Source: Streptomyces sp. JH34 (lineage in GTDB: Bacteria > Actinomycetota > Actinomycetes > Streptomycetales > Streptomycetaceae). Taken from it: a DNA stretch of 64,000 nt. Numbering within the stretch: position 1 is the first letter of the stretch; every line of letters begins with the position of its first letter. Location of the stretch: contig NZ_JAJSOO010000001.1 in the NCBI RefSeq assembly GCF_029428875.1, positions 372,001 to 436,000 of the forward strand, in the 5' to 3' direction. The position numbers and the translations under genes are program-made. Below are positions 49,534-60,879 of this stretch, in pieces. The notes beneath the pieces are model-generated. The model was given only the letters and a program-made list of their open reading frames with translations. It made no database searches and had not been told where the DNA came from.

Positions 49534-50339
49534 CGCAGCGGGGCCAGCGAGAGGAAGTGCCGCAGGTAGCGCGGGTCGGTGCGGCGCATCGAGAGCAGGA
49601 CGTAGAGGTCCGCGACGTCGAAGTCCGGGTCGTGCGCGGGGGCACCGCAGACCCAGGCGCCCAGGCGCAGGTAGCCGCGCAGCAGCGGCGGCAGCCCGGC
49701 GCGTCCGCCCGCGCCGCCGCCGGGGTGCCCGGTGGTGTCCCAGAGCCGGTGGGGCGTGACCCAGTACTCCTCGGGTGCCAGGTCGCGGGTGCGTACGGTG
49801 TCCCAGGTCCTGGCCGCGAGCGCCCCTCCGTCGGCGAGGGGCACGGAGCAGCAGCCGGCCAGCCAGGTGTGGCCGGTGCGCTCCATGTAGCGGGCGAGTC
49901 CGGCCCAGATCAGGGCTATGACGGCTCCGTCGCGGTGGGCCGGGTGGACGCAGGACCTCCCGACCTCGACGAGGTCCTCCCGGATCGGGGCGAGCCGGGT
50001 CAGGTCGAACTCGCTCTCCGCGTAGAGGCCTCCCGCGCGCCTGGCCCCCTCGGGCGGCAGCAGCCGGTAGGTCGCCACGACCTCACCGGTGGCCACCTCG
50101 CGCACCAGCAGGTGATCGCAGTGGGCGTCGAAGGCATCGCTGTCCAGGCCGGGTTCGGCGCTGTCGAGCCGGGCGCCGAGCTCACCGGCGAAGACCAGGT
50201 GACGCAGGCGTTGGGCTGCTCGTACGTCGTCCTGGCAGGTGGCCAGGGCGACCCGGTACCCCGAGGGGGTGGCGGCCGGGCGGGGCGCCGGTATGCCGGC
50301 GGGTGCGGAGGCGGAGGTGGCGAGGGGCAGCACGGTCAT
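49530..50339 (-). CDS. olsB: ornithine N-acyltransferase OlsB (GNAT)
   Basis: A 269-aa GNAT protein of the hemolysin-like Acetyltransf_5 group: AAQRLRHLVFAGELGA, DSDAFDAHCDHLLVRE, VVATYRLLP, EVGRSCVHPAHRDG and LAGCCSVPL. With OlsA it would convert ornithine to ornithine lipid, a phosphate-free membrane lipid produced by streptomycetes. GGAG lies six bases before the ATG. The start overlaps the stop of a short upstream ORF by four bases, and olsA begins in its own stop. Confidence 0.85.
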   Translation of the reverse strand: MTVLPLATSASAPAGIPAPRPAATPSGYRVALATCQDDVRAAQRLRHLVFAGELGARLDSAEPGLDSDAFDAHCDHLLVREVATGEVVATYRLLPPEGARRAGGLYAESEFDLTRLAPIREDLVEVGRSCVHPAHRDGAVIALIWAGLARYMERTGHTWLAGCCSVPLADGGALAARTWDTVRTRDLAPEEYWVTPHRLWDTTGHPGGGAGGRAGLPPLLRGYLRLGAWVCGAPAHDPDFDVADLYVLLSMRRTDPRYLRHFLSLAPLR

Positions 50340-50716
50340 GTCGGTCTCCGGTGACGGATCGGCGGCGGGTGCCGGGTCGCCGCGGGAGTGCGACGGCCCG
50401 GCCCCTTACTTCTTCCGTGACCGGCTTGATTCGACATGACCGCTGCGGAGCGAGCGGATGTGCGACGGCTGAATCCCCGGCTCGCCCGGTGTGCGCGCCC
50501 CCGTCCCCCGGCTCGCCCGGTGCGGGTCCGTCCCGTCCTCCGCCAGCCGGTGGTCAGCTTCGCGCTGATGCGGTCGGACGCCTTCTGCGCCTCTCCCGCG
50601 GGGTCGCCGCCCTCCGGCACCGCTGTCATGTAGGCCTTGATCGGGTTGTCCGCCTCGACGGCGGGCCAGTAGGGGGAATCGGGGGTGGCGCGGCCTTCGG
50701 TGGCGCCTTCGGCCAT
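50336..50716 (-). CDS. short ORF upstream of olsB, possibly degenerate
   Basis: A 126-codon frame. The first 60 residues (ATPDSPYWPAVEADNPIKAY and onward to AKLTTGWRRTG) have regular coding character; the remaining half is Arg-rich, loses third-position bias and looks non-coding. It ends in an ATGA overlap with olsB. It may be an intact short gene or a gene whose 3' half was frameshifted. I do not recognise the family. Confidence 0.35.
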   Translation of the reverse strand: MAEGATEGRATPDSPYWPAVEADNPIKAYMTAVPEGGDPAGEAQKASDRISAKLTTGWRRTGRTRTGRAGGRGRAHRASRGFSRRTSARSAAVMSNQAGHGRSKGPGRRTPAATRHPPPIRHRRPT

Positions 50717-50841
50717 CGCCGAGGTGACTTCCGAGCCCCGTCCGCGTCACGGAACACCGCACCCGGCTCACGGACGAAAAGCCGACACCTCGCGCCCTGC
50801 CCCGGATTGAGGCACCGTGGAACCACGAAAGGAGACATGAG

Positions 50842-51057
50842 ATGTCCAATCACACCTACCGGGTCACCGAGATCGTGGGAACCTCCGAGGAGGGCCTGGA
50901 CGCGGCGATCCGCAACGGCGTCGCACGAGCCTCCGAAACATTGCACAACCTCGACTGGTTCGAGATGACACAGGTGCGCGGCCACATCGAGGACGGCCGG
51001 ATCGCCCACTACCAGGTGGGGCTCAAGGTCGGCTTCCGCCTGGACGAGAACGCCTGA
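50842..51057 (+). CDS. dodecin
   Basis: A 71-aa dodecin: small flavin/CoA-binding protein forming a hollow dodecamer that stores or sequesters flavin. Signatures are YRVTEIVGTSEEGLDAAIRN near the start and VRGHIEDGRIAHYQVGLKVGF near the end. AAAGGAG is the ribosome site. Full length for the family. Monocistronic as far as can be seen. Confidence 0.93.
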   Translation: MSNHTYRVTEIVGTSEEGLDAAIRNGVARASETLHNLDWFEMTQVRGHIEDGRIAHYQVGLKVGFRLDENA

Positions 51058-51236
51058 CACGCGTTGCCGGCCGGGACCGGCGCCGCCCTGGCGCCCACGC
51101 ACGCCGGGCGGGAGGCCCGAACGGGGCAGGGAGCACCGCCGGGCAGGTCGCGGGGGGGGCGACCGTCCGAGATGCAGGCGGACCCCCGCGCTGTTTCGCT
51201 GACGGTGTCCGCTCCCCCACAGATCCAGGAGTGATC

Positions 51237-51428
51237 ATGAGCGTTGCAGGTGAGTCCGGCGGCCGTGTACGGCAGCTGCGTGCCAAGGCGCAGGAACTGA
51301 ACGAGGCCGCGGAACGCGCAACCGATCCGGAGCAGCGGCAGCGGCTCCAGGACAAGGCCCGCCGTCTGCGGGAGCAGAGCGAGCAGGAGAGCTCCATGAC
51401 CGACCGCGACATGGACCCGATGGTGTAG
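51237..51428 (+). CDS. DUF6381-type small helical protein
   Basis: A 63-aa charged, helical protein: GGRVRQLRAKAQELNEAAER, DPEQRQRLQDKARRLREQ, then an acidic Met-containing tail. It matches a small Streptomyces family of unknown function that I associate with DUF6381. The ATG at 51237 is preferred over GTG 51231 because AGGAG (51227-51231) is then five bases away. A composite hairpin follows. Confidence 0.75.
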   Translation: MSVAGESGGRVRQLRAKAQELNEAAERATDPEQRQRLQDKARRLREQSEQESSMTDRDMDPMV

Positions 51429-51441
51429 GCCCGGCGCCGCC

Positions 51442-51482
51442 CTGCCGGTGGTCCTCACCCGGTGAGGGAGGATCACCGGCAG
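51442..51482 (+). terminator. composite terminator
   Basis: Outer 9-bp stem CTGCCGGTG / CACCGGCAG encloses an inner CCTCACC / GGTGAGG stem, 14 bp after the DUF6381 stop. Confidence 0.65.
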
Positions 51483-51525
51483 AAGCACGTCCACCCCGCC
51501 GATCCCTCACGGAGCCCTACCGCCG

Positions 51526-53952
51526 ATGTCCAGCCCCCATGATCCGTACGTCCGGGTGCGCGGCGCACGCGAACACAACCTCCGCGACGTGGACGTCGAC
51601 ATCCCGCGCGACACCCTCGCGGTCTTCACCGGTGTCTCGGGTTCGGGGAAGTCCTCCCTGGCCTTCGGGACGATCTACGCGGAGGCCCAGCGACGCTATT
51701 TCGAGTCCGTCGCCCCGTACGCGCGCCGGCTGATCCATCAGGTCGGGGCCCCCGACGTCGGTGAGATCACCGGCCTGCCGCCCGCCGTCTCGTTGGAGCA
51801 GCGCCGGTCGGCGCCCGGGGCGCGCTCCTCGGTGGGCACGGTCACCACACTGTCCAACTCCCTGCGCATGCTCCTCTCCCGTGCCGGTGACTACCCGCAC
51901 GGTGCCGAGCGGCTCGACTCGGACGCCTTCTCGCCGAACACGGCGGCCGGTGCGTGTCCCGGGTGTCACGGACTGGGGCTCGTCCACCGCACCACGGAGG
52001 AACTGCTCGTACCGGACCCGTCCTCGTCGATCCGGGACGGGGCGATCGCGGCCTGGCCGGGTGCCTGGCAGGGCAAGAACCTGCGCGATGTGCTGGACGC
52101 CCTCGGGTACGACATCGAGCGGCCGTGGCGGGAACTGGAGCCCGCCGACCGCGAGTGGATCCTGTTCACCGACGAGCAGCCGGTGGTGACGGTTCGTCCG
52201 GTGCGTGACGCGGGCCGGATCCAACGCCCCTACCAGGGCACGTACATGAGCGCACGGCGCTATGTGATGCACACCTTCGCGGATTCCAGGAGCCGGACGC
52301 TGCGGGCGAAGGCGGAGCGGTTCCTGACGAGTGAACCCTGTCCGGTGTGCGGGGGTGGCAGGCTGCGGCGCGAGGCGCTGGCGGTCACCTTCGCCGGCCG
52401 TACGATCGCCGACCTCGTGGCACTCCCCCTCACGGCCCTCACCCAGGTGCTGCTGGAGGCGGGCGGCGGCAGCGACACGGCGCGGGTGCTCACGGCCGAT
52501 CTGCTGGCCAGGATCGAGCCGGTGACGGAGCTGGGGCTCGGCTATCTCAGCCTCGACCGGACGGCCCCCACCCTGTCCTCGGGCGAGTTGCAGCGGCTGC
52601 GGCTGGCCACACAGCTGCGGTCGGGGCTGTTCGGTGTCGTCTACGTGCTGGACGAGCCGTCGGCGGGGCTCCACCCGGCCGACACGGAGTCGCTGCTCGG
52701 TGTCCTCGGCGGGCTCAAGGAGGCGGGGAACTCGGTGTTCGTGGTGGAGCACCAGATGGATGTGGTGCGGCAGGCCGACTGGCTGGTGGACGTGGGCCCG
52801 CTGGCCGGCGAGCACGGGGGCCGGGTCCTGCACAGCGGCCCTCCGGCGGACCTCGCCGGGGTGACGGGTTCAGCGACCCGGCGGTTCCTCTTCGACGAGG
52901 GTCCGGCGCCCGTGCGCGAACCGCGCGAACCGTCGGGGTGGATCACGCTGAACGGAGTGGATCTGCACAACGTGCGCGGTCTCGACGCCGCATTCCCGCT
53001 CGGTGTGCTGACGGCGGTCACCGGGGTGTCGGGATCGGGCAAGTCCACCCTCGTCGGACAGGTCCTGGCCGGCGTGCTGGCGGACCGGCGGCCCGCGGAG
53101 TCCGCCGAGGGCCCTGTCGCACCGGAGACGCGGGGCTGCGTGTCGGCGGAGGGCCTGGAGGCGGTGGACCGGCTCGTGCAGGTCGACCAGCGGCCCATCG
53201 GCCGTACGCCCCGCTCCAACCTGGCCACCTACACGGGGCTGTTCGACGTCGTGCGAAAACTCTTCGCGGAGACGGAGACGGCACGGGCCCGGAAGTACCG
53301 GGCGGGGCGGTTCTCGTTCAACGTGGCGGGCGGGCGGTGCGAGACCTGCCAGGGCGAGGGGTTCGTGTCGGTGGAGCTACTCTTCCTGCCCAGTACGTAT
53401 GCCCCCTGCCCGGACTGCCACGGTGCGCGCTACAACCCGGCGACCCTGGAGGTCACCTTGCGCGGTCTCACGATCGCCGAGGTGCTGGACCTGACGGTGG
53501 AGGCGGCGGCCGCATTCCTGGCGGGGACTCCGGCGGCCGAGCGCAGTCTGCGTGCCCTGCTCGACGTCGGGCTCGGATACCTGCGCCTGGGCCAGCCTGC
53601 GACGGAGCTGTCGGGCGGTGAGGCGCAGCGGATCAAGCTGGCCACGGAGCTCCAGCGGGCCCGGCGGGGGCACACCCTCTACCTCCTGGACGAGCCGACG
53701 ACCGGCCTGCATCCGGCCGATGTGGAGGTGCTGATGCGGCAGTTGCACGGCCTGGTGGACGCGGGGAACTCGGTGGTGGTCGTGGAGCACGACATGGCGG
53801 TGGTGGCCGGCGCGGACCGGGTGATCGACCTGGGTCCCGGCGGTGGGGACCGGGGCGGGCGGATCGTCGCCACCGGCACACCGCGGGAGGTCGCCCGCGC
53901 GGCGGGGAGCCGTACGGCCGCGTACCTGGCGAAGGCTCTGCGGACGGGCTGA
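51526..53952 (+). CDS. UvrA-family ABC ATPase paralogue (short form)
   Basis: An 808-aa UvrA relative, shorter than canonical UvrA (about 950-1000). Two ABC modules: Walker [12 protein letters not shown] (about residue 36) and [11 protein letters not shown] (about 500); signatures [12 protein letters not shown] and [12 protein letters not shown]. Zinc-binding Cys pairs occur as CPGCHG, CPVCGG, CETCQG and CPDCHG. The first signature has SSGE instead of SGGE. Short UvrA paralogues occur in many actinomycetes, sometimes in drug resistance or UvrB-independent roles; which applies here is unknown. It is convergent with sdhB at a 19-bp gap. Confidence 0.88.
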   Translation: MSSPHDPYVRVRGAREHNLRDVDVDIPRDTLAVFTGVSGSGKSSLAFGTIYAEAQRRYFESVAPYARRLIHQVGAPDVGEITGLPPAVSLEQRRSAPGARSSVGTVTTLSNSLRMLLSRAGDYPHGAERLDSDAFSPNTAAGACPGCHGLGLVHRTTEELLVPDPSSSIRDGAIAAWPGAWQGKNLRDVLDALGYDIERPWRELEPADREWILFTDEQPVVTVRPVRDAGRIQRPYQGTYMSARRYVMHTFADSRSRTLRAKAERFLTSEPCPVCGGGRLRREALAVTFAGRTIADLVALPLTALTQVLLEAGGGSDTARVLTADLLARIEPVTELGLGYLSLDRTAPTLSSGELQRLRLATQLRSGLFGVVYVLDEPSAGLHPADTESLLGVLGGLKEAGNSVFVVEHQMDVVRQADWLVDVGPLAGEHGGRVLHSGPPADLAGVTGSATRRFLFDEGPAPVREPREPSGWITLNGVDLHNVRGLDAAFPLGVLTAVTGVSGSGKSTLVGQVLAGVLADRRPAESAEGPVAPETRGCVSAEGLEAVDRLVQVDQRPIGRTPRSNLATYTGLFDVVRKLFAETETARARKYRAGRFSFNVAGGRCETCQGEGFVSVELLFLPSTYAPCPDCHGARYNPATLEVTLRGLTIAEVLDLTVEAAAAFLAGTPAAERSLRALLDVGLGYLRLGQPATELSGGEAQRIKLATELQRARRGHTLYLLDEPTTGLHPADVEVLMRQLHGLVDAGNSVVVVEHDMAVVAGADRVIDLGPGGGDRGGRIVATGTPREVARAAGSRTAAYLAKALRTG

Positions 53953-53974
53953 CTCCCCGCGGCGGGAGGGGTCA
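53950..53974. terminator. short bidirectional hairpin spanning both stops
   Basis: TGACTCCCC ... GGGGTCA: the inverted repeat includes the stop codons of both convergent genes (uvrA paralogue and sdhB). Confidence 0.45.
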
Positions 53975-54714
53975 GCGCCGCACCTTGCGGTTGGCGCGCA
54001 GCCACTCCTTGTTCATCGCGGTGATCGACGGCAGCGGGATGCCCTTGGGGCAGGCCGTGGCGCACTCGCCGGTGAGGGTGCAGCCGCCGAAGCCCTCGTC
54101 GTCCATGGTGGCGACCATGTCGAGCACCCGGGTCTCCCGCTCGGGCGCGCCCTGCGGGAGTACGCCCAGGTGGTTGACCTTGGCGGAGGTGAACAGCATC
54201 GCCGAGCCGTTCGGGCAGGCCGCGACACAGGCGCCGCAGCCGATGCACTCGGCGTGCTCGAAGGCCGAGTCCGCGTCGGGCTTGGGCACCGGGGTGGCGT
54301 GCGCGTCGGGGGCCGTGCCGGTGGGGGCGGAGATGTATCCGCCGGCCTGGATGATCCGGTCGAAGGAGGAGCGGTCGACGACGAGGTCCTTGACGACCGG
54401 GAAGGCCGAGGCGCGCCACGGTTCGACGTCGATCGTGTCGCCGTCGTCGAAGGACCGCATGTGGAGCTGGCAGGTGGTGGTCCGCTCCGGGCCGTGGGCG
54501 TCGCCGTTGATGACGAGGCTGCACGCACCGCAGATGCCTTCCCGGCAGTCGTGGTCGAAGGCGACGGGTTCCTCCCCGCCGAGGATGAGCTCCTCGTTGA
54601 GGGTGTCGAGCATCTCCAGGAACGACATGTCCTCGGAGATGCCGTCGACTTCGTAGGTGGCCATGGCGCCGGGCGCCTCGGCGTTCTGCTGGCGCCAGAC
54701 GCGCAGGGTGAGCT

Positions 54715-54718
<4 letters not shown>
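53972..54718 (-). CDS. sdhB: succinate dehydrogenase/fumarate reductase iron-sulfur subunit
   Basis: A 248-aa subunit relaying electrons from the flavoprotein to the membrane anchor. [2Fe-2S] cysteines are in [15 protein letters not shown] with the fourth in TTTCQLH; the ferredoxin-like half has [14 protein letters not shown] and [14 protein letters not shown]. The sequence type (HAHATP-like insert, GGYI) is that of the B. subtilis-like class. ATG 54718 overlaps the sdhA stop (ATGA). Last gene of sdhCAB. Confidence 0.93.
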
Positions 54719-56673
<1,955 letters not shown>

Positions 56674-56674
56674 G

Positions 56675-57382
56675 TCAGCTCACCACTCCGGTCATCACGG
56701 CGACGGGCACGGAGACGAAGCCGGCCGTCAGCACCACTGCGAGGACATTGGCCAGCGTCTTCAGCACGCGGTCCCGGGCGGCGCTGCCCACTCCAAGGGT
56801 CTGCGCCGCGCTCCAGAACCCGTGCTGGACGTGCAGGCCCAGGGCGAGCACGGCGAGGATGTAGACGACGTTGCCGTACCAGGTGGAGAAGGTGTCGAGC
56901 ACGTTCTGGTACGGGTGCCCGGGCTGGAATCCTCCGCTGTGCACCGTGCCCGTCGTGAGGTCCAGGATGTGCCAGACGATGAAGAGCGCGAGGATGACGC
57001 CGCCGTAGCGCATGGTGCGCGTGGCGTAGCTGGAGCGCGCCTTCCGGTGGACGTACGCCGTGGGGCGCGCCCTCAGGTCGCGGCGGCTCAGCTGGTACGC
57101 GGAGACGGCGTGCAGGACGACCGCGGCGACGAGGACCACGCGGACGATCCACAGAGCCCACTCGTAGTGCAGGAAGGGCTCGCCGAGGGTCCGGAGCCAG
57201 TGCGCGTAGTGGTTGAACTCGTCGGATCCGAAGAAGATCTTCAGGTTGCCCAGCATGTGGACCACCAGGTATCCGAGCATGACCAGGCCACTCACAGCCA
57301 TGATCGTCTTCTTGCCGACGGACGAGTCCCAGAGCGTACGCGTCATGGACGGCCGTCGGTCCGTCCGCGTTGCCAATGCCAT
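56675..57382 (-). CDS. sdhC: succinate dehydrogenase cytochrome b558-type anchor
   Basis: A 235-aa five-helix membrane anchor that binds haem and menaquinone, as in B. subtilis SdhC. Helices visible: [77 protein letters not shown] and [20 protein letters not shown]. His residues in VVHML, VLHAV, VWHIL and LHVQH are candidate haem ligands. TAGCGT seven bases before ATG 57382 suggests a leaderless mRNA. First gene of sdhCAB, divergent from a LysR gene. Confidence 0.9.
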   Translation of the reverse strand: MALATRTDRRPSMTRTLWDSSVGKKTIMAVSGLVMLGYLVVHMLGNLKIFFGSDEFNHYAHWLRTLGEPFLHYEWALWIVRVVLVAAVVLHAVSAYQLSRRDLRARPTAYVHRKARSSYATRTMRYGGVILALFIVWHILDLTTGTVHSGGFQPGHPYQNVLDTFSTWYGNVVYILAVLALGLHVQHGFWSAAQTLGVGSAARDRVLKTLANVLAVVLTAGFVSVPVAVMTGVVS

Positions 57383-57440
57383 GGACAGGACGCTAGAGGC
57401 GGGAGGCATCATCAGTCCAAGACATGAAATGACTCATATC

Positions 57441-57457
57441 CATAGGTGCTGCCTATG
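57441..57457. promoter_or_regulatory. LysR box between sdhC and lysR gene
   Basis: CATAGG-N5-CCTATG contains T-N11-A (57443-57455) inside an inverted repeat, the classic LysR site, 23 bp before the LysR start. A weaker ATGA-N6-TCAT lies at 57424-57437. Confidence 0.6.
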
Positions 57458-57479
57458 CAGGCCCGCTATCGTCGTCCCC

Positions 57480-58394
57480 ATGCACTTCCAGCAGCTCGCC
57501 TACTTCGTGGCCGTCGCCGAGGCCAGGCACTTCACGCGGGCCGCCGAGGAGGTGCACGTGTCGCAGCCCTCCCTCTCCCAGCAGATCAAGGCGCTGGAGA
57601 ACGAGCTGGGCGCCGAGCTCTTCAGCCGAGCGCGCGGCAACATCGCGCTGACGGACGCGGGTGAGGCGCTGCTGCCGCTCGCCCGCAGGATCCTGGCCGA
57701 CGCGGACACCGCACGGCACGAGGTGCAGGAGCTCGTCCAGCTGCGCCGGGGGCGGGTCAGGCTCGGCGCCACCCCGAGCGTCTGCACCGGCCTGCTGCCC
57801 GACGTACTGCGCGCCTTCCACGGAGCCCACCCCGGGATCCAGCTCCTGATCGAGGAGGGAGGGTCCCACGACCTCGTGCGGCAGCTCGCCCGGGGCGCGC
57901 TGGACCTCGCACTGCTCGTGCTGCCGCTGCCCGCCGCCTCCCCCGCGCTGACCACGGTGGAACTGCTGCACGAGGACCTGGTGGTGGTGTCGCAGGCCTC
58001 CCGGCCCGCCCCGGGGCGGGGGGGCACCGTGCGCGTCGCCGATCTCGGACACGAACCGCTGGTGATGTTCCGGCACGGCTACGACCTGCGCGAGCTGACC
58101 GTCGCCGCGTGCCGGGCGGAGGGCTTCGAGCCGTCGTTCACGGTGGAGGGCGGCGAGATGGACGCCGTCCTCGGCTTCGTACGGGCAGGTCTCGGCATCG
58201 CCGTCGTGCCCCGCATGGTCGCCGTGCGGGCCGGCCAGGACCTGCGGACCACACCGCTGGCCCCGCCGGGTCTGCGGCGCACGATCGCGCTGGCGCACCG
58301 CAGCGACGTCGAACCGCCGCGCGCGGCGCGCGAACTGCAGCGGATGCTGCTGGGATCGGGGCCGCCGGTCATGCCCCCGGCCGCCGGCGGGTAG
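57480..58394 (+). CDS. LysR-family regulator
   Basis: A 304-aa LysR regulator. HTH at residues 1-60 (QQLAYFVAVAEARHFTRAAEEVHVSQPSL split by the turn; LSQQIKALENELGAELFSR). The effector domain from about 90 has VRLGATPSVCTGLLPDVL and DAVLGFVRAGLGIAVVP. It resembles LysR proteins that control sdhCAB-type or CbbR-like targets. The arrangement (divergent, LysR box between) makes control of sdhCAB the obvious hypothesis. Confidence 0.9.
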   Translation: MHFQQLAYFVAVAEARHFTRAAEEVHVSQPSLSQQIKALENELGAELFSRARGNIALTDAGEALLPLARRILADADTARHEVQELVQLRRGRVRLGATPSVCTGLLPDVLRAFHGAHPGIQLLIEEGGSHDLVRQLARGALDLALLVLPLPAASPALTTVELLHEDLVVVSQASRPAPGRGGTVRVADLGHEPLVMFRHGYDLRELTVAACRAEGFEPSFTVEGGEMDAVLGFVRAGLGIAVVPRMVAVRAGQDLRTTPLAPPGLRRTIALAHRSDVEPPRAARELQRMLLGSGPPVMPPAAGG

Positions 58395-58422
58395 GACCCG
58401 GCCGGCGGCTGAGGACGGGCCC

Positions 58423-60597
58423 TCAGACGGCGTCCGCCAGCAGCAGCGAGTGGATGCGGTCCGGCGCACCTGGACGCGCGTAGTACCACCCCTGAGCGGT
58501 GTCGCAGCCGATCCGGCGCAGCTGCTCGGCCTGGGCACCCGTCTCGACGCCCTCGACCGTGACGGCGAGGTCGAGGCTGTGGGCGAGGGAGACGATGCCC
58601 TCGACGATCTTCAGGTCGACCGGGTCGGCCGGGTGATGCTGCATGCCCTGGGTGAAGGAACGGTCCAGCTTGAGCACGCTCACCGGGAGCCGGCGCAGGT
58701 TCGCCAGGTTCGAGTACCCGGTCCCGAAGTCGTCCAGCGCGATGTCGACGCCCATCTCGGCCAGTTGGCGCAGCGGCTTCAGCAGATCGTCGTCCGCGCC
58801 GATCAGTGCGGACTCGGTCACCTCCAGGCAGAGGGCACCGGGCTCCAGACCTGAGCGTTCCAGTACGTCGACGGTCTCGGCGACCAGGTTCGGGTGGTGC
58901 AGCTGTGTCGGCGACAGATTGACGTTGATCCGCAGGGGGCCGCCGTCGGTGTGCCGTTCCTGCCAGAAGTTCGCCTGCCGGACGGACTCCTCGAGGACCC
59001 ACCGGCCGAGCGGCACGATCAGTCCGGTGTGCTCGGCCAGCGGGATGAACCGGTCCGGGCCGAGGACCCCGTGCTGCGGATGGCACCAGCGCACCAGCGC
59101 CTCGGCACCGTGCACGCTGCCGTCCCCGAGGTGCACCAGCGGCTGGTACTCGATGAAGAACTCGCCGCGGTCCAGCGCCGCGGGCAGCGCCGTGGTAAGT
59201 CCGTGGCGCGTGATGGCACGGGCGTCGGCCTCGGCGTCGGCCAGCGCGAAGCGGTTCCCTCCCGCCGCCTTGGCCCGGTACATCGTGATGTCGGCGCTGC
59301 GCAGCACCTCGGCCGGGGTGCGTTCACCCGACGGGCCTTCGACGACGCCGATCGATCCGCGTACTGTCAGCTCCCGGCCGTCCAGCCGGATGGGCGTGGC
59401 GAGGGCCAGGAGGATGCGTCCGGCCAGCTCGTGGACGTCGTCCTCGGTGCCGGGGCCGGTCGTGAGGGCCACGAACTCGTCGCCGCCGAGCCGCGCGACC
59501 ATCTCACCGGGTGCGGTGGCACAGCTCTGCAGCCGGTCGGCGACCTCGACCAGGAGCCGGTCCCCCGCCGCGTGGCCCAGGCTGTCGTTGATCGCCTTGA
59601 AGCCGTCCAGGTCGAGGTAGCAGAGCCCGAAGCGCATGCCCTCCCGGGGGGCGAGGGCCTTCTCCAGGCGTTCGAAGAACAGCGTCCGGTTGGGCAGTCC
59701 GGTGAGCGCGTCGTGGGTGGCCTCGTAGCGCAGCCGCAGATTGAGCAGCCGGCGCTCGGTGGTGTCCTCGAGGAGGGCCAGCTGGTACTCCGGGCGCCCC
59801 TCCGGATCCCGCAGCAGCGACACGGTGAGGTTGGTCCACAGCACGGTGCCGTCGTTGCGGTAGTACGGCTTCTCGACGCTGTAGTGCTCGCGCTCGCCGC
59901 GCACCAGTTCGTCGTAGTACTTCCACACGTAGGGCGAGTCCTCGGGGTGCACCCACTCGTTCACCTTGTGGCTGCGGACGTGGTGCTCCAGCCCGCCGAA
60001 CATCCTGGTGAGGGTGTCGTTGATCTCCAGGATGTTCCCCTCGAGGTCGGCGATGCCGATCCCGACGGCGGCGTCCTTGAACACGGCGCGGAAGCGTGCC
60101 TCGGTCGCGTGCAGCGCCTGCTCGGCGTGCGAGCGGGCGGTGAGCGCCGAGCGGGCGATCGCCTCCTGCTCGGCGAGCGTCCGCTCACGCAGGGCCTGGG
60201 TGAAGCCGCCGGCGAGCGCGTGCTGGATCCGTGCGCACCGGGCCCGGCTGTCCTCCGTGGACAGCTCCACCGGCCCGTTGCCGCCGCAGTAGAGGACCAG
60301 GTAGGAGTCGACGACGCCGAGTGTGGAGCTCAGCGCGTCGGGGTCCGTGCAGTGCGCGGCGACGAGCCCGGCTCCCACGCGCTGCGCCGGTGCGGCGTCG
60401 AAGACCCTCGTGTGCAGGATGTCGCTGAGCTCCCGGGCGAGCGGAAGCAGATGCTCCTCGAACTCCGGGCGGGTCAGGGACGTAGCCGTGGACGGGAAGA
60501 TCGCCCGGCTCCAGATGGTGGCGAATCTCCGGAGCCGGCCCTCGGGACCGTCGGGTTCCGCGTCCGGCGCGCCGGACGACTGGGAGGGGATGCTCAC
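58423..60597 (-). CDS. PAS-GGDEF-EAL cyclic-di-GMP protein (RmdA-like)
   Basis: A 724-aa cytosolic protein: N-terminal helical sensor region (about 15-150), PAS domain (about 165-290; AVGIGIADLEGNILEINDTL), GGDEF domain (about 300-455; RLGGDEFVAL near 371) and EAL domain (about 470-720; GAEALVRW near 499, DDFGTGYSNL, EGVETGAQ). Both signature motifs are intact, so cyclase and phosphodiesterase activity are possible. Order and gene context match S. coelicolor RmdA as I recall it, a phosphodiesterase affecting development. The GTG start overlaps the stop of the split methyltransferase gene (GTGA), so translation was coupled to a gene now interrupted by an IS. Confidence 0.9.
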   Translation of the reverse strand: MSIPSQSSGAPDAEPDGPEGRLRRFATIWSRAIFPSTATSLTRPEFEEHLLPLARELSDILHTRVFDAAPAQRVGAGLVAAHCTDPDALSSTLGVVDSYLVLYCGGNGPVELSTEDSRARCARIQHALAGGFTQALRERTLAEQEAIARSALTARSHAEQALHATEARFRAVFKDAAVGIGIADLEGNILEINDTLTRMFGGLEHHVRSHKVNEWVHPEDSPYVWKYYDELVRGEREHYSVEKPYYRNDGTVLWTNLTVSLLRDPEGRPEYQLALLEDTTERRLLNLRLRYEATHDALTGLPNRTLFFERLEKALAPREGMRFGLCYLDLDGFKAINDSLGHAAGDRLLVEVADRLQSCATAPGEMVARLGGDEFVALTTGPGTEDDVHELAGRILLALATPIRLDGRELTVRGSIGVVEGPSGERTPAEVLRSADITMYRAKAAGGNRFALADAEADARAITRHGLTTALPAALDRGEFFIEYQPLVHLGDGSVHGAEALVRWCHPQHGVLGPDRFIPLAEHTGLIVPLGRWVLEESVRQANFWQERHTDGGPLRINVNLSPTQLHHPNLVAETVDVLERSGLEPGALCLEVTESALIGADDDLLKPLRQLAEMGVDIALDDFGTGYSNLANLRRLPVSVLKLDRSFTQGMQHHPADPVDLKIVEGIVSLAHSLDLAVTVEGVETGAQAEQLRRIGCDTAQGWYYARPGAPDRIHSLLLADAV

Positions 60598-60841
60598 GCC
60601 TTGCGCCCCACACCGGCGAAGCCCGAATAGGTGAACGGGTCTTCCTGTGCGAGCGCCTCGGGGGACTCGGGACGCCACTCGGGCATGGCGACGAGCCCGG
60701 GGTCGACCATCTCGTACCCCTCGAAGAACCGGCTGATCTCCGTGCGTGAACGCATGATCAGCGGATTGCGGATGGTCCGGTAGACACCGACCGTGCCGCC
60801 CGCCTCCTCCTGGGGGAGTGCCTCTATGTCGTTCGTCAAGG
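60594..60841 (-). pseudogene. 3' fragment of DUF574 SAM-methyltransferase gene
   Basis: About 82 codons encoding the C-terminal part: LTNDIEALPQEEAGGTVGVY, then RSRTEISRFFEGYEMVDPGL and MPEWRPES. It joins in frame to the fragment starting at 62360 when the IS is removed: the codons GGC ATC CCC and TTG ACG AAC become adjacent. It could be translated from TTG 60839 but would lack the SAM site. Its stop overlaps the GGDEF-EAL start. Confidence 0.9.
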
Positions 60842-60879
60842 CACCCTGTCGGGTTTGGGGTGGTTCGGTGTTGCTGGGG

